A stretch of 61,935 nucleotides of DNA from Lentilactobacillus kisonensis DSM 19906 = JCM 15041 (GTDB taxonomy: Bacteria; Bacillota; Bacilli; Lactobacillales; Lactobacillaceae), in NCBI RefSeq assembly GCF_001434135.1, contig NZ_AZEB01000018.1, positions 1-61,935 of the forward strand, in the 5' to 3' direction. Shown here piece after piece: positions 8,919-15,572 of this stretch (positions are counted from its first letter, which is position 1; every line of letters starts with the position of its first letter). The notes under the pieces were generated by a model. It made no database searches. It had not been told where the DNA came from and saw nothing but the letters and a program-made list of their open reading frames with translations. Position numbers and translations under genes: made by a program.

Positions 8919-9758
8919 CTAGTCAGCTTCAGATACCTCTACTAGATTGTAGAAGGGGTTACCGCCAACCGTGTAATTCGTCCAAATACCTAATCGGGTA
9001 TCCTCATCCCCATAGTGCCAAATTTTGTTTTGTGTCTGACCCTTTTTAATCGTTAAGCGATAATACTTTGCCGAAACTTTCTTGGCAGCAAGCCCCTTGA
9101 TTGGTTTCTGATAATAAACATAGGAAGTGTTGCCCTTTGATTTAAATGTGCCAATCTTCTCAGAGACACTTGGTTTGATTGTCCAAATCGGGTTATCAAC
9201 TGCCGGCACGCCTTTGGTTGACTGCCAGCTGTTTTGAGCACCGTAATGTTTTAGCCGCGGGGTGGTGTAATACTGCAAATACCCATCGAGGGTAATGTAG
9301 AAAATCGGCTTGTAATAACCAGCTTTATTGTTGGTGAAGCCCTTACCAGCTTGCAGAGCCAATGTTCTCACCGGTAAACGCAACTTGTAAGGTGAAAAGT
9401 ATTTTGTATTGTAGTGTTTAATGTAAGAATTATCTGGTTGATAAATCCGTTGTTGCTTTTGGTAGCTAATTACACCACGACTCAGTAAGGCATGAGAGGG
9501 CCCCTTTCCTGAGTAGGTTGTTGATTCAACTTGAAGAATGGTTCCCTTAGGCGTGATAATCGGTTGGCCTTTCTTACCATGGATTTTGGTGTATTGGCCT
9601 GTGAACAGTGGCCGCTTGACCTTGACGTATTGGATGTGGCTATTGCTTCCTAAGTCGGTGTAAGCATGGGCCGAAACGGTGGCAGAAAGTAATAAGGCTG
9701 CTCCGACACCGATAATTGTGGTAAGTTGTTTGACTAAATGAGCGTTTTTGAATTGCAT
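8919..9758 (-). CDS. Secreted protein of unknown function
   Basis: A 279-residue protein with a classic Sec signal peptide: basic start, hydrophobic run at residues 15-28, and a likely cut after SAHA near residue 32. The mature part is basic and rich in Tyr, Lys and Thr (for example VKVKRPLFTGQY and KKVSAKYYRLTIKKG), resembling surface-associated lactobacillar proteins; no catalytic motif or LPxTG anchor is seen. I do not recognise a family. Its 5' leader is occupied by two tandem palindromic elements (9780-10022), with the first GTGAGCGG end 22 bp before the start codon. Confidence 0.65.
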   Translation of the reverse strand: MQFKNAHLVKQLTTIIGVGAALLLSATVSAHAYTDLGSNSHIQYVKVKRPLFTGQYTKIHGKKGQPIITPKGTILQVESTTYSGKGPSHALLSRGVISYQKQQRIYQPDNSYIKHYNTKYFSPYKLRLPVRTLALQAGKGFTNNKAGYYKPIFYITLDGYLQYYTTPRLKHYGAQNSWQSTKGVPAVDNPIWTIKPSVSEKIGTFKSKGNTSYVYYQKPIKGLAAKKVSAKYYRLTIKKGQTQNKIWHYGDEDTRLGIWTNYTVGGNPFYNLVEVSEAD

Positions 9759-9779
9759 TTAAATATCTCCTATTAGTAA

Positions 9780-9898
9780 GTGAGCGGAGTCAGGCGGTTA
9801 GAAACCGGAGTGTAAGTCTCCTCCGAGGGAAATTCCTGGTTTTGGAATTTTTTTCGGAGGTGCTTACACGCAGGTTTCTGCCTGACGCAGCTGTCCTA
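9780..9898. repeat. 120-bp palindromic element, copy A
   Basis: Starts GTGAGCGG at 9780 and ends GCTGTCCTA at 9898. It folds almost end to end: outer TCAGGC/GCCTGA, middle GTGTAAG/CTTACAC, apical CTCCGA/TCGGAG. The GTGAGCGG end faces the start of the secreted-protein gene at 9758. It is tandem with copy B. Confidence 0.85.
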
Positions 9899-9904
9899 AG
9901 TAAA

Positions 9905-10022
9905 GTGAGCGGAACAAAGCGGTTAGAAAGCGGAGCCTAAGTTACTCCGTTCAGAAATCCTGGGTTTGGATTTTTGAACGGAGTGGCTTAGGTGCAAGCT
10001 TCTGCTTTGTGCAGCTGTCCTA
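9905..10022. repeat. 120-bp palindromic element, copy B, with adjoining fragment
   Basis: Same orientation as copy A and 6 bp from it. Outer CAAAGC/GCTTTG, middle CCTAAG/CTTAGG, apical TCCGTTCA/TGAACGGA. A decayed left fragment of a third copy (10024-10064, AAAGCAGTTAGAAACGG onward) continues to the stop codon of the minus-strand SDR gene. Confidence 0.8.
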
Positions 10023-10064
10023 GTAAAGCAGTTAGAAACGGTAATATAAGTTCTTGACCAAAAA

Positions 10065-10802
10065 TTATTTCATCGTATACCCACCATCAGCTGTAAACTC
10101 CTGACCGGTAACGTAACTGGCTTCATCTGATGCCAGATAATTAACCAGCGTTGCCAATTCTTCGGGTTTTCCAAACCGATGCATGGGGATCTCCTTTAAA
10201 CTAGCTTCGTTTTGGTCATCTGGAATATCTTTGAGAATGGGCGTTTCAATAACCCCAGGATGGACCGAATTAACGCGGATGTGATCGTTAACTAAGTCGA
10301 TAGCGGCATCTTTGGTCATCCCGCGAACGGCAAATTTACTAGCACCGTAAGCAATTGAAATAGGCATGGCAACTAAGCCACCGATTGAGGAAATGTTGAC
10401 AATTGAACCAGTACCTGCTTTTTTCATGGATGGCAGGACATACTTCATTCCGTAAAAGACGGAATATTGATTGATATGAATCACCTTGTCATATTCCTCA
10501 GGGGTAATATCTTCAATTGATTTCATGATCCCAATGCCAGCGTTGTTAACGAGGACATTAATTGGGCCAAACGCTGCTTCGCCGTCCTTAATGACTCGCT
10601 TCCAGTCATCTATGGAAGAAACGTCATGCTTGAAGAAAATGGTGTGGTCACCAAGTTCTTTTTGGACCTGCTGGCCGTTTTCCTCATTAACGTCAGTCAA
10701 AATAACCTTAGCCCCGTGTTCAACAAAGTTTTTAGCAAATGCTTTGCCCATGCCACTGGCGGCCCCGGTGATTAAAGCAACCTTGTTTGATAGATCAGCC
10801 AT
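10065..10802 (-). CDS. Short-chain dehydrogenase/reductase (alcohol dehydrogenase-like)
   Basis: A 245-residue classical SDR with the cofactor motif TGAASGMGKAF near residues 14-24, NNAG near residue 86, the catalytic Ser in NISSIGG and YGASKFAV containing Tyr and Lys of the active site. The Asp in LTDVNEENG near residue 38 suggests NAD rather than NADP. The closest characterised type is the carbonyl/alcohol reductase group of lactobacilli, but the substrate is unknown. GGGAGG before the ATG at 10802 sets the start. The gene ends at a fragment of the palindromic repeat. Confidence 0.8.
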   Translation of the reverse strand: MADLSNKVALITGAASGMGKAFAKNFVEHGAKVILTDVNEENGQQVQKELGDHTIFFKHDVSSIDDWKRVIKDGEAAFGPINVLVNNAGIGIMKSIEDITPEEYDKVIHINQYSVFYGMKYVLPSMKKAGTGSIVNISSIGGLVAMPISIAYGASKFAVRGMTKDAAIDLVNDHIRVNSVHPGVIETPILKDIPDDQNEASLKEIPMHRFGKPEELATLVNYLASDEASYVTGQEFTADGGYTMK

Positions 10803-10950
10803 GTTAAAACCTCCCGTATTTGTCATTATACTCACTTAAACAGTAACATGATGGTAGTTATGAAGATAATAATTTGACCGGTCATGATGTGGTAAGTGTG
10901 ACGCTGCATTTTAAATTAAAGGGGTGTCGTCTCTTTAGTGAATTTATTCC

Positions 10951-10985
10951 AAAAAACGCCTAGCTGCATGCAGTCAGGCGTTTTT
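10951..10985 (-). terminator. Terminator downstream of metQ
   Basis: Stem AAAAACGCC / GGCGTTTTT with an inner GCTGCATGCAG palindrome, 16 bp after the metQ stop on the minus strand. The T-run on each side makes it usable in both directions. Confidence 0.75.
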
Positions 10986-11000
10986 AAATGGTTATGGGGC

Positions 11001-11861
11001 TTATTTCAAGTACGATAATGGTTTCTGTACTTCTACCTTAGTCCCAGCATATTGATCCTTAATATACTTTTGGATAGCTGGTTCGTGGTAAAGCTTAACC
11101 AGTTTTTTGTAATCCTGGTTATCCTTGTTCTTCTTAGCGGTTGCAAGGACATTGATGTTACTTCTAGTGTCCGTGTCAATTTTTTCGTGGAAGATCGAGT
11201 CCTTCAAGACGTTTAAGTGGCCTTCCAGCGCAACGGTATTGGAAATTAATACGGCATCAACGTTGTGTAGAACCCGGGGACCAGTGGTGTCATCAATTTC
11301 CTTGAATTTGAGGTGTTTTGGATTGGCTGTAATGTCATTGGTGTTACCCAGCGTTCCAAAGTTCTTTTTTAGTTTGATGAGGCCAGCGCTTTGAAGTAGT
11401 AAAAGGCCACGAGCCGTGTTAGCGGGGTTATTGGCAATCGCCACGGTGGCACCGTTAGGAATCTGGCTGACTTTCTTGTATTTGTCCGAGTAAATGCCAA
11501 GCGGTTCTAAGTAGGTGGTGCCTAATGCTGCTAGCTGGGCGTTTTGATGCTCTTGATTGTAAGCTTCTAGGTATGAGTATGATTGGAATGCATTGACGTC
11601 AACGCTTCCTTGTGCGGTTGCATTATTGAGCTGCACACCATCGGTAATTTGTTTGACCTGAATTTTTAAATCGAGCTTTTTAGCTTGTGGACTCTTAGCA
11701 ATGTGGTTCCAGATGTCGTAATCAGACCCTTGAGAGCCAACGGTGATTGTTGCACTCTTTGAATTAGCTGAGCTACCAGTAAGGGTGTGAAGACCAAATA
11801 CAATTCCAATAAGAACAATGATCCCTACGAGGGTATAAATTAATCCTTGATGTTTTTTCAT
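11001..11861 (-). CDS. metQ: Methionine ABC transporter substrate-binding protein (MetQ/NlpA family)
   Basis: A 286-residue extracellular binding protein of the MetNPQ methionine importer. A single hydrophobic N-terminal segment (residues 8-26) is followed by the NlpA domain: ITVGSQGSDYDIW, then the conserved DVNAFQSYSYLEAYN and GATVAIANNPANTARGL ligand-site segments. The hydrophobic segment has no lipobox cysteine, unlike most MetQ lipoproteins, so it is probably held by an uncleaved anchor or released. It is the last gene of the operon, 248 bp after metP; element copy C fills much of that gap. Confidence 0.88.
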   Translation of the reverse strand: MKKHQGLIYTLVGIIVLIGIVFGLHTLTGSSANSKSATITVGSQGSDYDIWNHIAKSPQAKKLDLKIQVKQITDGVQLNNATAQGSVDVNAFQSYSYLEAYNQEHQNAQLAALGTTYLEPLGIYSDKYKKVSQIPNGATVAIANNPANTARGLLLLQSAGLIKLKKNFGTLGNTNDITANPKHLKFKEIDDTTGPRVLHNVDAVLISNTVALEGHLNVLKDSIFHEKIDTDTRSNINVLATAKKNKDNQDYKKLVKLYHEPAIQKYIKDQYAGTKVEVQKPLSYLK

Positions 11862-11958
11862 GGTTATTCTCCTTTGTATGATGATTCCTATTTTTAAAAT
11901 GGCTTCAATATAGTGGATGTTTGGTTATTGGGATTTAAGGCTTTTGGTGTCATAACGG

Positions 11959-12107
11959 TAGGACAGCTCCGTCAGGCAGAAACTTCCACATAAGCACCTT
12001 GGTCAAAAATTCCAAAACCGGGAATTCCTGACCAAGGAGACTTATATTCCGACGGCCGTGAAACGCCTAGCCTACTCGGCAGTTTCTAACCGCCTGACTC
12101 CGCTCAC
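11959..12107. repeat. Palindromic element, copy C (149 bp, with insertion)
   Basis: Starts TAGGACAGC and ends CCGCTCAC, 2 bp beyond the metP stop codon, inside the metN-metP-metQ operon. The outer stem GTCAGGC/GCCTGAC and apical CTTGGTCA/TGACCAAG are intact. One arm carries about 30 extra bases (12051-12080, from GACGGCCGTG to CTCGGC) not found in other copies. Confidence 0.8.
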
Positions 12108-12109
12108 TT

Positions 12110-12784
12110 TCATAAGTGAACTGTTTTTCTAGCCAGCCAATCGCCAACAATTTGGACAAGAAATACCATGATGAGGATGACCAACATGGCAGCAATCGTC
12201 ACGTCATTTTCGAATCGTGCGTAGCCAATACTGATTGCGATATCACCAAGGCCGCCAGAACCAATTGCCCCAGCCATTGTTGTTAAGCCAATTAAGCTAA
12301 TAACGGTGACGATGGATGCCCGGATGAGATCTGGCAGGCCTTCCCGAAGATAAATTCTAAAAATAATTTCTGGAATACTAGAGCCCATTGAACGGGCTGC
12401 TTCAATGACCTGGGGATCAATTTCAAGCAGGGCGTTTTGAACTTGTCTTGCATAAAATGGAAAGATGCCAACAACTAAGGGGACAAGTGCGGCGGTCGTG
12501 CCAACGGTTGTATGAACGATAAAGTTTGTGATTGGAAACATCACCGCTAATAAAATAATGAATGGAATTGATCGGAGAAGATTGACGATCTTATCCGTTA
12601 AACTATATACATATTGATCCTCAGCAATCCCGCCGCTTTGGGTAATGACTAAAATAATCCCAACCGCTAATCCAAGGATGCCGGCAACGATTGAAGACCA
12701 AAAAGTCATGTACAGGGTTTCCCAGATTGATTGGATAAACTGTGGCCAGATGTGGACGACATTAGGAAACAGTTGCTTCAACAT
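12110..12784 (-). CDS. metP: Methionine ABC transporter permease
   Basis: A 224-residue MetI/MetP-type membrane permease with five predicted membrane segments and the cytoplasmic EAA loop (ALLEIDPQVIEAARSMGSS, near residue 120) that docks on the ATPase. It forms the channel of the MetNPQ methionine importer. AAAGGAG precedes its ATG, which overlaps the end of metN by 23 nt, showing translational coupling. A palindromic element starts right after its stop and separates it from metQ. Confidence 0.92.
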   Translation of the reverse strand: MLKQLFPNVVHIWPQFIQSIWETLYMTFWSSIVAGILGLAVGIILVITQSGGIAEDQYVYSLTDKIVNLLRSIPFIILLAVMFPITNFIVHTTVGTTAALVPLVVGIFPFYARQVQNALLEIDPQVIEAARSMGSSIPEIIFRIYLREGLPDLIRASIVTVISLIGLTTMAGAIGSGGLGDIAISIGYARFENDVTIAAMLVILIMVFLVQIVGDWLARKTVHL

Positions 12785-13856
12785 TTTTATCCGCTCCTTT
12801 CTTGCCAGTGGGGATCAATTGGACTTGGACGCCGTTTCGATTCAAAAAGGTGATCCCGTCCGCTAATCGTTTTGACTCACCAGACAAAATGATGATGAGA
12901 TAGCCAATCGAGGTTGACCCGATTCGCTCGATGTTACCAAATAAAATGTTGGCTTTTAATTTGTATGAGGCGGTTAAATCAGAAATTAGTGATTGTCGGG
13001 TTGCCCCACCCCTGAACTTCAAGAAGAGCAGCCGTTCATTGGCCGCCAGGTTTTGTAAACTCTCGTCCGCTTTGATCTGGGCGAGGGCTTCCGGGACATT
13101 GGCTGATGAGTCAACGAAGTTTTGGGTTAATGGTTGCCTTGGATTTGAAAAAACGTCGGCGACCGAACCACGTTCAATGATTTTGCCTTGATCCATCACA
13201 GCGACATGTTGACAGACTGACTTGATGACTTGCATTTCGTGGGTAATCAAAACAATGGTTAGACCAAGGTTGTCGTTTAGATGCTTCAGTAATTTCAAAA
13301 TGTCATTCGTCGTCTTAGGATCGAGGGCACTGGTTGCTTCGTCGCTGACCAGAATGTCAGGGTCATTGGCGAGTGAGCGGGCGATAGCGACCCGTTGCTT
13401 TTGGCCGCCGGATAACTGTTCTGGATATGACTTTTCAAACTCACTTAGGCCGACAAGGTTGAGAAGGCGTTTGGCTTTTTTCTGGCGGGCGGGTTTACTG
13501 ATCGATTGGCTTAAGAGCGGATACTCAACGTTATTTAAGACGGTTCTGGAGTTAAGTAAGTTAAAGTGCTGGAAAATCATGCCAATTTTCTTGCGAGCAG
13601 TCCTTAATTCAGCATTAGTAAGCTGTTGAAGCTGGCGGTCACTGACCGTAACGGTGCCTGAGGTTGGCTTTTGAAGGAGGTTGATTGTGCGAACCAAAGT
13701 GCTTTTGCCGGCCCCTGAGTAACCAATGATGCCATAGATGTCGCCCTTATTGATTTGTAAGTTAACTTTGTCGACGGCGGTCAGCGGGTGATCGTTTGAC
13801 TGGAAAGTAACGCTGACGTTTTGAAGATTGATGATGGGATTGGTTGGTTTGGGCAT
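12762..13856 (-). CDS. metN: Methionine ABC transporter ATP-binding protein
   Basis: A 364-residue ABC ATPase. Walker A GYSGAGKST is at residues 45-53, the signature LSGGQKQRV and Walker B ILVSDEATSALD follow, and the C-terminal part from about residue 270 is a NIL (ACT-like) regulatory domain that binds methionine in this family. The frame opens at a GTG three codons earlier; AAGGA places the ATG at 13856. Together with metP and metQ it would import methionine at the membrane. The T-box leader and SDR gene upstream on the same strand make it part of a four-gene unit. Confidence 0.92.
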   Translation of the reverse strand: MPKPTNPIINLQNVSVTFQSNDHPLTAVDKVNLQINKGDIYGIIGYSGAGKSTLVRTINLLQKPTSGTVTVSDRQLQQLTNAELRTARKKIGMIFQHFNLLNSRTVLNNVEYPLLSQSISKPARQKKAKRLLNLVGLSEFEKSYPEQLSGGQKQRVAIARSLANDPDILVSDEATSALDPKTTNDILKLLKHLNDNLGLTIVLITHEMQVIKSVCQHVAVMDQGKIIERGSVADVFSNPRQPLTQNFVDSSANVPEALAQIKADESLQNLAANERLLFLKFRGGATRQSLISDLTASYKLKANILFGNIERIGSTSIGYLIIILSGESKRLADGITFLNRNGVQVQLIPTGKKGADKNVEATVS

Positions 13857-13961
13857 TTGAATCACTTCCTTAGTTAGGATTTGTAAAGCATGGAGTTGTG
13901 TGTCAGCATTTTCTGGAAAAGTCTCAAAAGTTACTTAATGGTTGTTCTCTGTTTTATGGAA

Positions 13962-14079
13962 TAGGATCGCTACGCAAAGCAGAAACTTCCACATAAGCAC
14001 CTCTAACAAAAATCCCAAAACCAGGATTTTTGTTAGAGGAGACTTATGTTCCAGTTTCTAACCGCTTTGCTCCGCTCAC
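13962..14079. repeat. 120-bp palindromic element, copy D
   Basis: Reads TAGGATCGC to CCGCTCAC on the plus strand. Apical stem CCTCTAACA/TGTTAGAGG, outer GCAAAGC/GCTTTGC. On the minus strand its end GTGAGCGG supplies the TGA stop codon of the upstream SDR gene (14076-14078). It lies in the transcript between that gene and metN. Confidence 0.85.
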
Positions 14080-14846
14080 TGATATCTCATCCCACCATCC
14101 ACCAACAATGATTGGCCGGTGATGTAGCCTGCATGCTTGGACACGAACCAGGAAACGACTTCTGCTACGTCTGCCGGGGTGGCTTCTCTTCCCAGGGAAA
14201 TTTCTGAGAGGGAGTTGGCTCGTTGTTCTTCGACGCTGACACCATTAATTTCGGCGCTTCGTTTGTCGATGCCGTCTCGCAAGGGGGTTCTAACGATTCC
14301 AGGGTCGTAGGCGTTTACCGTAATTTGGTATTTGGCTAGTTCTTTAGACGCCGATTGGGTGATGCCCCGAATGCCAAATTTAGATGCAGAATAGGCACTT
14401 TGAAGTGCTGAAGCCTCAACGCCGGCAAGGGAGGCGGCATTTACGATTCGGCCGCCATTTTCCTGCTTGATAAACTGTTCAGCAGCGGCTTGGACGCCCC
14501 AATAAGTTCCCTTTAGGTTAACGTCCAGCAAACGTTCAACGTCATTTGGGTGGGAGTCGACGAATGAATCAATAAAAGCAACCCCGGCATTATTGATAAA
14601 GGCAGCTAGATAGCCAAAGTCTTTGACAGCTGTTTTGACAAGGTCAAAAACTTCATCTCGGTGGGCAACATCAACGTAGTATGCTTTGGCTTGGTAGCCA
14701 GCATCTTTCAAATCCTTAGCAACTTTTTTAGCAGTTCGTTGGTTAATGTCTGCGACGGCGATTGCGTAACCATCTTTTGCTAGTCGATGGGCAATTCCTT
14801 CTCCAATTCCCTGACCTGCACCCGTTACAATTGCTAACTTTGTCAT
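14076..14846 (-). CDS. SDR oxidoreductase, acetoin/diacetyl reductase-like
   Basis: A 256-residue classical SDR: TGAGQGIGEGIA near residue 9, NNAGVAF near residue 86, Ser in VNAASLAGVE, and YSASKFGIRG. Overall it resembles the diacetyl/acetoin (2,3-butanediol) reductase group and the paralogue at 42676-43452. AAAGGAG before the ATG at 14846 fixes the start. It is the first gene after a T-box leader and the only one between that leader and metN, so its expression is tied to amino-acid supply. Its stop codon lies inside palindromic copy D. A direct role in methionine metabolism is not evident. Confidence 0.78.
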   Translation of the reverse strand: MTKLAIVTGAGQGIGEGIAHRLAKDGYAIAVADINQRTAKKVAKDLKDAGYQAKAYYVDVAHRDEVFDLVKTAVKDFGYLAAFINNAGVAFIDSFVDSHPNDVERLLDVNLKGTYWGVQAAAEQFIKQENGGRIVNAASLAGVEASALQSAYSASKFGIRGITQSASKELAKYQITVNAYDPGIVRTPLRDGIDKRSAEINGVSVEEQRANSLSEISLGREATPADVAEVVSWFVSKHAGYITGQSLLVDGGMRYQ

Positions 14847-14878
14847 GATAAACACTCCTTTAAATTAATTTTTGATAC

Positions 14879-15165
14879 AAAAATAGCGCTCCCGTATATA
14901 AATATACAGAAGCGCTTAATCGCGATGCCATTCTGAGTTCACTCAATTAGTTACCTAAAAAGTCTCGTCAACCATCTCTCGTAAGAAATGGTGTGTCTAA
15001 TAACGAAGACCACTCCGTCTGTCATTTTCGATTGCTCGATCGTGCCAGCCAATCATCGGCCATTTTCATCCCCGCACAAAGATCGGCTTTCATCAGATAC
15101 CGACTCTCTGAACAATGTTTAGGAACTACTTTCCGAATCAACTTGTTTAGATAACATTATTAAAA
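14879..15165 (-). promoter_or_regulatory. T-box leader upstream of SDR-metNPQ
   Basis: On the minus strand: Stem I with AGTA on the 5' side and AGAGAG-TCGGT...GCCGA distal stem, a 3' specifier segment TGAAAATGG, then the T-box AGAATGGCATCGCG (14921-14934) and a terminator AGCGCT...AGCGCT (14885-14916) followed by TATTTTT. By alignment with the second T-box in the window the specifier is AUG (15061-15063), fitting Met and the met transporter downstream. The T-box core is UGGC, not the UGGU expected for an A73 tRNA, so specificity needs testing. Confidence 0.8.
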
Positions 15166-15231
15166 TTATATGAGATAACAGTGATAAAGGTACCAGCTAC
15201 TCTGAGATTTGTCAATAGAATATTTGAAAAA

Positions 15232-15351
15232 GTGAGCGGATCCAGGCGGTTAGAAACCGGAATATAAGTCTCCTTGGGCAGAAATTCCCGGTTCTGGAAT
15301 TTTTGACCGAGGTGCTTATAATGGAAGTTTCTTCCTGGAGGAGCTGTCCTA
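15232..15351. repeat. 120-bp palindromic element, copy E
   Basis: GTGAGCGG at 15232 to GCTGTCCTA at 15351. Outer CCAGG/CCTGG, apical CCTTGGGCA/TGACCGAGG (with wobble pairs). Tandem with copy F and not adjacent to a translation signal on its left side, an exception in the set. Confidence 0.8.
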
Positions 15352-15356
15352 AAAAA

Positions 15357-15477
15357 GTGAGCGGAGCAAAGCGGTTAGAAACTGGAACATAAGTCTCCTC
15401 TGACAGAAATTCCTGGTTTTGGAAGATTTTTGTCAGAGGTGCTTATGTGGAAGTTTCTGCTTTGTGCAGCTGTCCTA
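15357..15477. repeat. 121-bp palindromic element, copy F
   Basis: One of the most regular copies: GGAGCAAAGC opposite GCTTTGTGC, GAAACT/AGTTTC, ACATAAG/CTTATGT, CCTCTGACA/TGTCAGAGG and AAATTCC/GGAA around a TGGTTTT loop. It lies 95 bp upstream of the UvrA-like gene. Confidence 0.85.
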
Positions 15478-15572
15478 AATTATCAGGATTGTTTCGAGGT
15501 AATTTTCAGCAAATAGTCACGTCCAGTGATAACCTAGAACGTAAAGACTTTAATCATTGAAGGGAGTCCAAT

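Noticed and set aside
9780-10022. The palindromes as ordinary transcription terminators
   Set aside because: They lack a T-run after the stem, are far longer than terminators, and many stand in 5' leaders directly before ribosome sites.
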